Shown here one piece after another: positions 42,329 through 50,289 of a stretch of 64,000 bases of DNA. Origin of the DNA: Magnetospirillum sp. UT-4 (GTDB taxonomy: Bacteria > Pseudomonadota > Alphaproteobacteria > Rhodospirillales > Magnetospirillaceae); contig NZ_CACVCG010000042.1 in assembly GCF_902729435.1 (NCBI RefSeq), positions 1-64,000 of the forward strand, read 5' to 3'. The position numbers and the translations under genes were made by a program. Under the pieces are notes generated by a model. The model was not told the origin of the DNA, ran no database searches, and saw only the letters and a program-made list of their open reading frames with translations. Within the stretch, counting starts at the first letter, position 1. Every line of letters starts with the position of its first letter.

Positions 42329-44241
42329 GCGGCCTGCCCATCCTCACCAAGACCAACTTCACCGCCGGCGAGCTGTCGCTGGACATGCTGGGGCGCGGCG
42401 ACCTCGCCGCCTATGCCAACGGCGCCATGCGCTTGCGCAACGTCACCATCGCGCCGGTGGGCGGGGTGTCGCGGCGGGCCGGCCTGCGCCACGTGGATAC
42501 CGCCCGCGGCCCCGGCCGGCTGATCGCCTTCGAGTTCAACACCGAGCAGACCTACCTGCTGGTGCTGACCGACCTGCGCATGGACGTCTATGCCGACGGC
42601 ATCCACGTCGCCGATTTCGCCACCCCGTGGACCGGGGCGCAGGTCGGCCAGCTGGCCTGGACCCAGACCGCCGACACCCTGCTGGTGGTCCATCCCGAGG
42701 TCGAGCCGCGCCGCATCACCCGCACCTCCCATGCCGCCTGGACCGTCGCCCCCTGGACGTTCTTCGCCGGCACCGCGGACGACGAGGACGCCGACGTCAT
42801 CCAGCAGCCCTACCACAAGTTCGCCGGCGACGACGTCACCCTGCAGCCGTCGGGGATTTCGGGCAGCGTGACGCTGACCGCCTCGGCATCCGTGTTCCAG
42901 GCCGGGCATGTCGGCCTGCGCCTGCGCCTCAAGGCCAAGGAGGTGAAGGTCACCGCCTTCACCTCGGCGACCCAGGTGACGGCCGAGGTCAAGCAGACCC
43001 TGGTCGATACCGAGGCGACCAAGGACTGGGAGGAACAGGCGCTGTCGCCGCTGCGCGGCTGGCCGGTCTCGGCCTGCTTCCACCAGGACCGCCTGGTCAT
43101 CGGCGGCACCCGCGACCTGCCCAACCGGCTGTTCCTGTCCAAATCGTCGGACCTGTTCAACTTCGACCTGGGCGAGGGCCTGGACGACGAGGCCATCGAG
43201 TTCGCCCTGCTGTCCGACCAGGTCAACGCCATCCGCGCGGTGTTCTCGGGCCGGCATCTGCAGGTGTTCACCTCGGGCGCCGAATGGATGGTGTCGGGCG
43301 ATCCGCTGACCCCGTCCAAGATCCAGCTGACCCGCCAGACCCGGGTCGGCTCGCCGGTGGACCGCACGGTGTCGCCCCGCGACGTGGACGGCGCCACCCT
43401 GTTCGTCTCCCGGGACGGCAACGACCTGCGCGAGTTCCTGTTCGCCGACGTCGAGCAGGCGTACCAGTCCACCGACCTCGCCATGCTGGCCAAGCACCTG
43501 GTCAAGACGCCGGTGGACATGGACTACGATTCGGGGCGGCGGCTGTTCCATGTGGTGATGGACGACGGCACCCTGGGGACCGTCACCGTCTACCGCTCCG
43601 AGAAGGTGACCGCCTGGACCCAGCACTCCACCGAGGGCCGGTTCCGCTCGGTGGCGGTGGTGGACAGCGAGGTCTACCTGCTGGTCGAGCGCGAGGGTGT
43701 CCATACCGTCGAGCGCTTCGATCCTGCCCTCGCCCTGGATGCGGCCCTGACCGGCGAGAGTGCCGAGCCCAAGGTCACCTGGGACGGACTCGACCACCTG
43801 GAGGGGCGCAGCGTGCGCATCCTCGCCGATGGCGGCGCCATCGAGAATGCGGTGGTGACCGACGGCGCCGTCACCCTGGCCGAGCCGGCCCGGACCGTTC
43901 AGGTCGGCCTGCCCTTCGCCCACGAGGTGGCGCCGCTGCCGCCGGTGGTGCAGGGGGCGGGCGGGCCGGGAACGGTGGTGCGGCTGGTGCGGGCCAATTT
44001 CCGCCTGCTCGACACCCAGGCGCTGCACATCGACACCGGGCGCGGTCTCACGCCCGTCGCCTTCCGCCGCTTCGGCCGAGCCGCCTTCGACGCGGCGCCG
44101 CCCACCTTCTCGGGCGACGTCCAGATCCGCGCCATCGGCTGGCGCCGCGACGCCTTCCAGCCGCTGTGGCGGGTGCACCAGGACACGCCGCTGCCCTGCA
44201 CCATCCTGGCGGTGGCCACCGAGATGAAGATCACGGATTAG
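42325..44241 (+). CDS. Tail tubular protein B (T7 gp12-like)
   Basis: The protein has 638 residues and is beta-rich. The opening TKTNFTAGELSLDMLGRGDLAAYANGAMRLRNV and GGVSRRAGLRHV is characteristic of podovirus nozzle proteins. RLVIGGTRDLPNRLFLSKSSDLFNFD and TSGAEWMVSG are further conserved marks. It forms the tail nozzle that contacts the host envelope. ATG 42325 overlaps the previous stop. It is followed 14 bp later by the fibre gene. Confidence 0.9.
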   Translation: MSGLPILTKTNFTAGELSLDMLGRGDLAAYANGAMRLRNVTIAPVGGVSRRAGLRHVDTARGPGRLIAFEFNTEQTYLLVLTDLRMDVYADGIHVADFATPWTGAQVGQLAWTQTADTLLVVHPEVEPRRITRTSHAAWTVAPWTFFAGTADDEDADVIQQPYHKFAGDDVTLQPSGISGSVTLTASASVFQAGHVGLRLRLKAKEVKVTAFTSATQVTAEVKQTLVDTEATKDWEEQALSPLRGWPVSACFHQDRLVIGGTRDLPNRLFLSKSSDLFNFDLGEGLDDEAIEFALLSDQVNAIRAVFSGRHLQVFTSGAEWMVSGDPLTPSKIQLTRQTRVGSPVDRTVSPRDVDGATLFVSRDGNDLREFLFADVEQAYQSTDLAMLAKHLVKTPVDMDYDSGRRLFHVVMDDGTLGTVTVYRSEKVTAWTQHSTEGRFRSVAVVDSEVYLLVEREGVHTVERFDPALALDAALTGESAEPKVTWDGLDHLEGRSVRILADGGAIENAVVTDGAVTLAEPARTVQVGLPFAHEVAPLPPVVQGAGGPGTVVRLVRANFRLLDTQALHIDTGRGLTPVAFRRFGRAAFDAAPPTFSGDVQIRAIGWRRDAFQPLWRVHQDTPLPCTILAVATEMKITD

Positions 44242-44255
44242 CAAAGGAACAAACC

Positions 44256-45932
44256 ATGGCCGAACACATCCAGATCAACGACGTCGCCCCCCGCATCGCC
44301 TATGTGGCGGACGGGGTGCAGGCGGCCTTCGCCTATCCCTTCGCCCTGTTCCGCGCCTCCGACATGGAGGTGTGGCTGGACGATGCCGTTCAGGGCGGCG
44401 GTTTCACCGTCTCCGGGGCCGGCATCTCCAGCGGCGGCACCGTGCTGTTCGCGGTGCCGCCTTCCGCCGGAGTCCGGGTGACCCTGCGCCGCCGGGTGCC
44501 GCTGGTGCGCACCACCGACTTCCAGTCCGACGGACTGATCCGCGCCAAGACCCTGAACGACGAGATGGACTACCAGGTCGCCTCGCTGCAGCAGGTGGCG
44601 GAAGAGGCTGGCCGGGCGGTGAAGCGTTCCCCCACCTCGGCCTCGCTGGCCGACCTCACCCTGCCCGAACCCGAAGCCGGCCGCGTGCTGAAGTGGAATC
44701 CGGGCGGTGACGGCCTGGTCAATTCCGGCTTCGATCCCGACCAGTTGGCGAGCGCCCGCACCGAGGTGCTGGCGGCTGCGGCGGCGGTGGCCGGCGCCCA
44801 CGGCGAGACCCTGGCCGCCCGCGACCAGGCGGTGGCCGCCGCCGCCTCGGTCGCCGATCCGCTGGCCAGGTCCGCCAACCTGGCCGACCTCGCCGATGCG
44901 GCGGTGGCCCGTACCAATCTGGCGGTCTACTCGGCGGCCGAGACCGACGCCGCCATCGCCGCCGCCGGTCCCGGTTCCTCGGTGCTGGACCGCCTCGCCT
45001 TCCTTGAGGCCAATCTGGCGGTCAACACCCTGCGCGACCAGATCGATTCGGGGTGGTCGGTGCTGAAGATGGTGGACGGCATCGCCGACGAGTTCGAGGA
45101 CACCACCGGCATCGCCTCGCTGGGCGGGGCGACCTACGACGCGGCCGGGGACTACGTTCATAACGCCGGCAGCGCCTATGCCCGGATCGCCAACGCCACC
45201 CCCTATGCCCCGCTGGGGGGCACCGCGGAAAATTTCAACGACAACAATCCGGCGACCGAATGCGTCAGTGCGGCGCTGGGCAACCTGGTGGGAACGGCCA
45301 CCTCGGCGCGCATCCTGGCAAAGCTCGATCTCGGATCGGTTCGCACCGTGACGAAGATCGAAGCCATCGGCATTTATGCCGCCGCCGGTGGTTCGCAAAA
45401 CACCAACTACACCGGAGCGGGCCTGTTCTACTCGACGGACGGGACGATTTGGACCCAGGCCGGCAGCGGGGAAACCGACATCACCGCGACTGCGCAGACG
45501 ATCACCGCGACCGGGTCGTGGTCGGCCCGATATGTTGCGGTCACGGCCGGAGAGGACAATTGGGGCGGTGGCCAGCAAGCGGTCAAAGACCTGAACGCCT
45601 ACGAAGCCTCTGCCACCGCCAACGTCACCGTCGTTTCCGCCGCCTTCACCGCCCAGACCCAGCCCGACGAGGCCCGCCTCGTCCTGCTGCACCAGCCGGT
45701 GGCGGCGGTGGCGCTGAACACCGACGTCGCCATCGAGGCCAGCCGCGACAACGGTACCACCTGGAGCGCCGGCACGCTGGTGAACGAAGGCGCCTTCGAC
45801 GCCACCACCAACATCCTGTCCGCCGTCGTCGATCTGTCCGGCCAGCCGGCCGGCACGGCGATGAAGTGGCGGTACCGGACCTTCAACACCAAGGAACAGC
45901 GCCTGCACGGCGTCTGGATGCAATGGAGGTAA
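44256..45932 (+). CDS. Tail fibre protein
   Basis: The protein has 558 residues. The N-terminal 120 residues (ADGVQAAFAYPFALFRASDMEVWLDD, RRVPLVRTTDFQSDGLIRAKTLNDEMDYQ) match the T7 gp17-like anchor that joins fibres to the nozzle. An Ala-rich coiled coil follows (about 165-240). A receptor-binding C-terminal region with discoidin-like beta strands (NDNNPATECVSAALG, TATGSWSARYVAVTAGED) completes it. The segment 45230-45600 is less GC-rich, as is common for exchanged receptor-binding domains. No DGR template or reverse transcriptase is present. Confidence 0.83.
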   Translation: MAEHIQINDVAPRIAYVADGVQAAFAYPFALFRASDMEVWLDDAVQGGGFTVSGAGISSGGTVLFAVPPSAGVRVTLRRRVPLVRTTDFQSDGLIRAKTLNDEMDYQVASLQQVAEEAGRAVKRSPTSASLADLTLPEPEAGRVLKWNPGGDGLVNSGFDPDQLASARTEVLAAAAAVAGAHGETLAARDQAVAAAASVADPLARSANLADLADAAVARTNLAVYSAAETDAAIAAAGPGSSVLDRLAFLEANLAVNTLRDQIDSGWSVLKMVDGIADEFEDTTGIASLGGATYDAAGDYVHNAGSAYARIANATPYAPLGGTAENFNDNNPATECVSAALGNLVGTATSARILAKLDLGSVRTVTKIEAIGIYAAAGGSQNTNYTGAGLFYSTDGTIWTQAGSGETDITATAQTITATGSWSARYVAVTAGEDNWGGGQQAVKDLNAYEASATANVTVVSAAFTAQTQPDEARLVLLHQPVAAVALNTDVAIEASRDNGTTWSAGTLVNEGAFDATTNILSAVVDLSGQPAGTAMKWRYRTFNTKEQRLHGVWMQWR

Positions 45933-45936
45933 GGAT

Positions 45937-46014
45937 ATGCCCGCTTTTTCCATCGCCCCCGGCACCAAGCCGGTGAGGACCCCCAAGAAGCCGGAGCCCG
46001 CTCCGGCATCGTGA
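45937..46014 (+). CDS. 25-residue phage peptide
   Basis: A short frame with a good ribosome binding site (GGAGGTAAGGAT) encodes MPAFSIAPGTKPVRTPKKPE and five more residues. It lies four bases after the fibre stop and before a terminator. Similar Pro/Lys-rich micro-proteins sometimes follow fibre genes. Translation is plausible but unproven. Confidence 0.4.
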   Translation: MPAFSIAPGTKPVRTPKKPEPAPAS

Positions 46015-46021
46015 CCCCCGG

Positions 46022-46049
46022 AAAGGGCCCCGCTTCGGCGGGGCCTTTC
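46022..46049 (+). terminator. Terminator-like hairpin after the fibre gene
   Basis: AAAGGGCCCCGC pairs with GCGGGGCCTTT (one bulged G) around TTCG. A short pyrimidine run follows. It precedes the terminase genes. Confidence 0.65.
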
Positions 46050-46073
46050 CGTTTCCGCCTTCCGGAGAACGCC

Positions 46074-46382
46074 ATGCCCGAAGATTTCGATTCCCTGCGC
46101 GCCGAGCTGGCGGCGCAGCTGCCCGGCCGCATCCGCCAGGCTCTCGAGTCCTACGACCGCTTTTCCGCCGACGAGCCGCCGGCCGACGCCAAGGGCTTCG
46201 CCGCCTGGCAGGCGGCGGCCAAGGCGGCGCTCGGCCATGTGGAGGTGCTGGTCAAGCTGGCCCGCTGGGCCAGCGGCCAGGGCGAATCCGCCGCCGCCGC
46301 CGACGATCCCGTCGCCGGGCTGCTGGCCGAGGCGCGGGCGGCGCTGGACGGCTTCGACGACGAAGACGAGGACGAGACATGA
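46074..46382 (+). CDS. Probable terminase small subunit or terminase-linked protein
   Basis: The protein has 102 residues, helical and acidic at the C-terminus (DGFDDEDEDET). ATG 46074 follows CCGGAGAACGCC. Position directly before, and overlap by ATGA with, the large terminase gene is the main evidence for a DNA-recognition or packaging role. No HTH is obvious, so this is uncertain. Confidence 0.5.
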   Translation: MPEDFDSLRAELAAQLPGRIRQALESYDRFSADEPPADAKGFAAWQAAAKAALGHVEVLVKLARWASGQGESAAAADDPVAGLLAEARAALDGFDDEDEDET

Positions 46383-47860
46383 AAGCCGCCGACTTCCCCG
46401 AATTCATCTGGATCTGGAACCAGCGCGTCGGCCAGGGCACGCCCAGGCATCACCTCAGGATGGCGCGCTGGCTGGCGGCGCGCTGGAGATCGTCGGAACG
46501 CGAGCTGCTGCTGATGGCCTTCCGAAACTCCGGCAAGTCCACCATCGTCGGCCTGTTCTGCGCCTGGGTGCTGATGGCCGAGCCCAACCTGCGCATCATG
46601 GTGCTGGCCGCCGATTTCGCCCTGGCCAAGAAGATGGTCAGGAACGTCAAGCGCATCATCGAGCGCCACCCGCTCACCCTGGGCCTCAAGCCGGCCCGGC
46701 GCGAGCAATGGGCCTCGGACCAGTTCACCGTCAACCGCCCGGGCGAGCTGCGCGATCCATCCATGATCGCCAAGGGGATCGGCGCCAACATCACCGGCAG
46801 CCGCGCCGACATGGTCATCTGCGACGACGTCGAGGTTCCCAACACCTGCGATTCGGCGCCCAAGCGGGCCGATCTGCGGGAACGCCTGGGCGAGATCGAA
46901 TACGTGCTGGTGCCGGGCGGGCTGCAGCTCTATGTCGGCACGCCGCATTCCTACTACACCATCTACGCCGACGGCCCCCGGCTGGAGGCCGGCGAGGAGC
47001 GCCCGTTCCTCGACGGCTTCCACCGCCTGGAGCTGCCGCTGCTCGACCCCAGGGGCAGAAGCGCCTGGCCCGAGCGCTTCCCGCCCGACAAGGTGGCGAT
47101 GATCCGCCGGCGCACCGGACCCAACAAGTTCGACAGCCAGATGATGCTGAAGCCGGTCAACATCGCCGACGGCCGCCTCGATCCCGACCGGCTGCGCCTT
47201 TACGAGTCCGAGCTGGTCTATGCCGAGGGCAACCGCCTGCCGGTGCTGTCGCTGATGGGCCGCCGCCTGGTTTCCGCCTCGTGCTGGTGGGACCCGTCCT
47301 ACGGGGCGCCCGGCAAGGGCGATTCCTCGGTGGTGGCGGCATTGTTCACCGACGAGGACGGCCAGTACTGGCTGCACCGCGTCGCCTATCTCACCCACGA
47401 CCCGGCGCGGTCGGACGTGGACGAGGCGACCCAGCTGTGCCGCCAGGTCGCGACCTTCGTCCGCGACTGCTTCCTGCCGGCGGTGACGCTGGAGACCAAC
47501 GGCATCGGCCGCTTCCTGCCCGGCCTGCTGCGGCGCGAGCTGGCCGGGGCCGGCATCCCCTGCGCGGTGGTGGAAAGCGCCAGCAAGCGGGCCAAGGACC
47601 AGCGCATCGTCGAGGCCTTCGACGCGGTGCTGGCGGCCGGCGCCCTCAACGCCCACCGCTCGGTCTGGGCGACGCCCTTCATCGCCGAGATGCGGGAATG
47701 GCTGCCTGGCGGCAAGGCCCGCGACGACGGCCTCGACGCGGTCGCCGGCTGCCTGCTGTCGCAGCCGGTCCGCCTGGGCCGCGCCGCGATCCCCGTCTCC
47801 GACCGCCGCGACTGGCGGCCGGGGGCCGGGCATACGGCGGAAACCGAGTTCGAGGTGTAA
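46379..47860 (+). CDS. Terminase large subunit
   Basis: The protein has 493 residues. The ATPase domain has Walker A AFRNSGKST at residues 47-55 and Walker B MVICDDVE near residue 143. The RNase H-like nuclease domain includes WWDPSYGAPGKGDSSVV and VTLETNGIGRFLPG. It cuts and translocates phage DNA into the prohead through the portal. It belongs to a podovirus lineage. ATG 46379 overlaps the upstream gene's stop. It is followed by a duplicated GC-rich repeat. Confidence 0.92.
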   Translation: MKAADFPEFIWIWNQRVGQGTPRHHLRMARWLAARWRSSERELLLMAFRNSGKSTIVGLFCAWVLMAEPNLRIMVLAADFALAKKMVRNVKRIIERHPLTLGLKPARREQWASDQFTVNRPGELRDPSMIAKGIGANITGSRADMVICDDVEVPNTCDSAPKRADLRERLGEIEYVLVPGGLQLYVGTPHSYYTIYADGPRLEAGEERPFLDGFHRLELPLLDPRGRSAWPERFPPDKVAMIRRRTGPNKFDSQMMLKPVNIADGRLDPDRLRLYESELVYAEGNRLPVLSLMGRRLVSASCWWDPSYGAPGKGDSSVVAALFTDEDGQYWLHRVAYLTHDPARSDVDEATQLCRQVATFVRDCFLPAVTLETNGIGRFLPGLLRRELAGAGIPCAVVESASKRAKDQRIVEAFDAVLAAGALNAHRSVWATPFIAEMREWLPGGKARDDGLDAVAGCLLSQPVRLGRAAIPVSDRRDWRPGAGHTAETEFEV

Positions 47861-47861
47861 C

Positions 47862-48113
47862 CCCCTCCCTCCCTTCTCCCTCCCCCCTTGCGGGGGAGGG
47901 CCGGGGTGGGGGGGGAACCGCGTCGGCGCCGTCGCGGAACTCACCCCGCCCCCGACCCCTCCCCATCAAGGGGAGGGGAGGAAAAAGGCGAAAACCCCTC
48001 CCTCCCTTCTCCCTCCCCCCTTGCGGGGGAGGGTTGGGGTGGGGGGGGGGAACCGCGTCGGCGCCGTCGCGGAACTCACCCCGCCCCCGACCCCTCCCCA
48101 TCAAGGGGAGGGG
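47862..48113. repeat. Tandem duplication of about 133 bp with C/G tracts and hairpins
   Basis: Two copies start at about 47862 and 47995. Each contains CCTCCCTTCTCCCTCCCCC, GGGGGAGGG, a GGAACCGCGTCGGCGCCG core, and the hairpin CCCCTCCCC-ATCAA-GGGGAGGGG. The second hairpin (48091-48113) is followed by CTTTTCT and may work as a terminator after the terminase gene. The copies differ mainly in G-run length, a sign of slippage. Confidence 0.85.
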
Positions 48114-48140
48114 CTTTTCTCCTTTGAAAGGACCCATCCC

Positions 48141-48446
48141 ATGGAGCACTGGACCTTCGATCTGATGTGGTGGATCACCGCCGTCGAGCTGCCCTGCCTG
48201 GGCGGGCTGTTCTGGCTGGTGTGGAGCAACCGCCTGAAATGCGACTCGCGCGACGATTCCATCGAGGACCGTCTCGCCGCCGGGCTGGCGCAGCTGCGCG
48301 AGGCGCTGTCGGCCTACAAGCTGGAGGTGGCCAAGTCCTATGCCACCACCGGCTATCTCAAGGACGTGGAACGCCGCCTGACCGAGCACCTGGTGCGCAT
48401 CGAGGCCAAGATCGACGCCGTGTCCGGCGTGGCGGTGCGGCCATGA
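48141..48446 (+). CDS. Phage membrane protein with a coiled coil
   Basis: The protein has 101 residues. One membrane helix (about 8-28, MWWITAVELPCLGGLFWLVW) is followed by a helical cytoplasmic or periplasmic part (EDRLAAGLAQLREALSAYKLEV, VERRLTEHLVRIEAKID). It resembles small inner-membrane proteins in phage lysis cassettes, possibly a spanin-like or accessory holin. GAAAGGA precedes ATG 48141. Its stop overlaps the SleB gene start (ATGA). Confidence 0.65.
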   Translation: MEHWTFDLMWWITAVELPCLGGLFWLVWSNRLKCDSRDDSIEDRLAAGLAQLREALSAYKLEVAKSYATTGYLKDVERRLTEHLVRIEAKIDAVSGVAVRP

Positions 48447-48928
48447 GGGGCACCCCCATCGTGCTGGTCGATGCCGTGCCCGACCGCGAATCGGCTGAAG
48501 CGCCGCCGGTTCCCGGCTCGGAGATCGACATCCTCGCCCGCACCCTGTGGGGCGAGGCGCGCGGCGAGCCGTTGCGCGGCATCGAGGCGGTGGCGGCGGT
48601 GGTGATGAACCGCGTCGCCCGGGCCAAGGCCGCCGGCGGCCGCTACTGGTGGGGCGGCGACGTCGCCACCGTGTGCCGGCGCCCGTGGCAGTTCTCGTGC
48701 TGGAACGAGAACGACCCCAATTCCGGCAAATGCGCCGCCATCACCACCGAGAACCGCGCTTTCCGCCTGTGCGTGCGGGTGGCCCGCCGCGCCGTGGCCG
48801 GGGTGCTCGAGGACCCCACCGGCGGCGCCACCCACTACCACGTGCGCGGGCTGTCGCCGCCCTGGGCGCGCGGTCGCTCGCCCACGGCCGACATCGGCAA
48901 CCACCTGTTCTACAAAGACGTGGAGTGA
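48443..48928 (+). CDS. Cell wall hydrolase, SleB/CwlJ type (endolysin)
   Basis: The protein has 161 residues. The catalytic glutamate is E38 in LARTLWGEARGE. Other family motifs are AVAAVVMNRV, WQFSCWNENDPN and the closing GNHLFYKDV. SleB-like proteins are lytic transglycosylases and are common as endolysins in phages and gene-transfer agents of alphaproteobacteria. No signal peptide is seen, so release probably needs the holin at 49795. The coupling with the membrane protein gene upstream supports a lysis cassette. Confidence 0.9.
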   Translation: MRGTPIVLVDAVPDRESAEAPPVPGSEIDILARTLWGEARGEPLRGIEAVAAVVMNRVARAKAAGGRYWWGGDVATVCRRPWQFSCWNENDPNSGKCAAITTENRAFRLCVRVARRAVAGVLEDPTGGATHYHVRGLSPPWARGRSPTADIGNHLFYKDVE

Positions 48929-49031
48929 GGACGCAGCCGCCATCCTTTCGACGGAACCCCGCGCAGCTTTTGAGTTGAATTAAGGCCTCCAATCTGGCAC
49001 CAGTTGGCGGCCCAATGTAGGAGGATGCGAA

Positions 49032-49592
49032 TTGGCCTTGGAACTGCAACGCGCCACGGCTGAGAACCGCCTGTTTGAAGCTCTTGAGAAGGAGTGGGGC
49101 GATCAGCTCGGAAATTACGAGGCGGAATCTGGTGAATATGACCAGCCCTATATGGACCATGCCAGGAAGATCATGGCGGAATCGCCCTCCGATCCAAGGT
49201 ATGGAATTTACATTGTGCTGGATACTGATTCGGCTGTGGGAACGCGGTTCAAAGGGATGGTGCATGTCAACCATGCGTGGCCGAACACTCCGCACGCTAC
49301 ACTTCGTATGGTGTGGATAATGCTGGCCCCACAATTTGATTTCGCCGACGTTGACCCGGACGAGGTGGGTGACATCATCGCAGCCCTCCTTTACGGAGGG
49401 GTTGAACTCTGCCAAGCTGATATGAGATCAGTGTGTCTGAAGATGCACCTTGGCAACTACGTGGACCGTCAGTTTGCAGTTGGGTTGGCGCGTGGCTTGA
49501 GTCACCGCGCAAGCAGCCTTAATGCAGCCGTCAAAGGCAATTGGTTGCATCTGGAAAATGTCACTGAGGGAGTGAAAAATGAACGCTGGTGA
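49032..49592 (+). CDS. Unknown protein in the lysis region
   Basis: The protein has 186 residues. The start is TTG 49032, chosen because TAGGAGG ends eight bases before it and no ATG or GTG is in frame nearby. The ATG at 49025 is out of frame. The GC content is clearly lower than its neighbours. Motifs such as YIVLDTDSAVGT, MVWIMLAPQFDF and GNWLHLEN suggest an alpha/beta fold, perhaps acetyltransferase-like, without a firm match. It overlaps the small gene at 49579. It is probably an accessory gene inserted between the SleB lysin and the holin. Confidence 0.6.
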   Translation: MALELQRATAENRLFEALEKEWGDQLGNYEAESGEYDQPYMDHARKIMAESPSDPRYGIYIVLDTDSAVGTRFKGMVHVNHAWPNTPHATLRMVWIMLAPQFDFADVDPDEVGDIIAALLYGGVELCQADMRSVCLKMHLGNYVDRQFAVGLARGLSHRASSLNAAVKGNWLHLENVTEGVKNERW

Positions 49593-49722
49593 AGACATAA
49601 AGGCGGCTCTCAGGGAGGCCTGCAGGGAAGCCATGCGTTCGCTCAGCAATCCGCATGACTTGTCTTGGTTCTTTCGGATATCATCAAAGGCCGCCGAAAA
49701 TACTGGCAAGAAGGCCGCCTAG
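49579..49722 (+). CDS. Small helical protein overlapping the preceding gene
   Basis: The product has 47 residues: MNAGEDIKAALREACREAMR, then SLSNPHDLSWFFRISSKAA and a basic tail. GAGGGAGTG stands upstream of ATG 49579, within the end of the previous gene (14-bp overlap), which suggests coupled expression. The helical, partly basic nature and the pairing with a low-GC gene could indicate a small partner. No family was recognised. Confidence 0.5.
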   Translation: MNAGEDIKAALREACREAMRSLSNPHDLSWFFRISSKAAENTGKKAA

Positions 49723-49755
49723 CACGGCGGTTATTCATTTTCAAGAGTTCAGCAG

Positions 49756-49780
49756 CCCCGCCGATATGGCGGGGTTTTTT
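49756..49780 (+). terminator. Rho-independent terminator before the holin gene
   Basis: CCCCGCC pairs with GGCGGGG around GATAT and is followed by six T residues. As elsewhere in this block, the next gene begins just downstream (ATG 49795). Confidence 0.88.
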
Positions 49781-49794
49781 GTTGGAGAAACGAC

Positions 49795-50289
49795 ATGATT
49801 CCCGCACTTCTCGCCTCCATCGGGCTGCCGCTGCTGGTCAAGGCGGTGGGGCAGGCAATGGGGGCCATCGAGCACCCGGCGGCGCGCACCGCCGCCGGGG
49901 CGCTGGCCGAGATCGGCGGCGCCCTCGACAATCGCTCCGTGCCGCCCGAGCAGGTGGCCGAGGCCAATCGCCACCTGGAGCGCATGGCCGAGCTGGACAC
50001 CGCCGAGGCCACCGCCGCCCTGGCCCAGGTCAACGACAGTCTGCGCACGGAAGCGAAATCCGAGGACTGGTACGTGCGGCGCTGGCGGCCGACCTTCGGC
50101 TACGCCATGGCGCTGACCTGGACCGCCACCATGGCCGCCATCGCCTGGGCCATCGTCGCCGAGCCGGCCCAGGCCCCGTCCATCATCGCCGCTTTGGTCA
50201 ACACCTCGCCCATCTGGGGCATCGCCCTGGGCGTGCTGGGGATCTCGGTGGTCAAGCGCAGCCAGGACAAGCAGGGCGTCAGGTCGTGA
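49795..50289 (+). CDS. Holin, 3-TM family (GTA-type holin)
   Basis: The protein has 164 residues. It has an amphipathic or hydrophobic N-terminal helix (MIPALLASIGLPLLVKAVG), a charged middle section, then WYVRRWRPTFGYAMALTWTATMAAIAWAIVAEP and a last hydrophobic segment IWGIALGVLGISVVKRS. This is the layout of the 3TM holin family (PF11351) found in phages and in RcGTA-like particles. It should open the inner membrane for the SleB lysin. Its last 11 bp overlap the end of cca on the opposite strand. Confidence 0.88.
   Translation: MIPALLASIGLPLLVKAVGQAMGAIEHPAARTAAGALAEIGGALDNRSVPPEQVAEANRHLERMAELDTAEATAALAQVNDSLRTEAKSEDWYVRRWRPTFGYAMALTWTATMAAIAWAIVAEPAQAPSIIAALVNTSPIWGIALGVLGISVVKRSQDKQGVRS

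Larger units (their letters stand above)
26813..50289 (+). mobile_element. Reduced podovirus-like prophage (BPP-1/T7-type morphogenesis cluster)
   Basis: The block runs from the region divergent from the S24 repressor to the holin gene, which overlaps host cca by 11 bp. It contains portal, Bbp19-like protein, scaffold, capsid, tail tubular A and B, fibre, terminase, two or more lysins and a 3-TM holin. It also carries accessory genes, some on the opposite strand and lower in GC. No integrase, excisionase, replication or recombination gene and no att-like direct repeat was recognised. It may be a decayed prophage, a domesticated particle or a gene-transfer-agent-like system. Exact ends are uncertain. 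Confidence 0.75.

Noticed and set aside
44256-45932. Diversity-generating retroelement acting on the tail fibre, as in phage BPP-1
   Set aside because: No reverse transcriptase gene or template repeat with A-to-N differences is present in the window, and the variable paralogs at 28-31 kb do not differ in an adenine-specific way.
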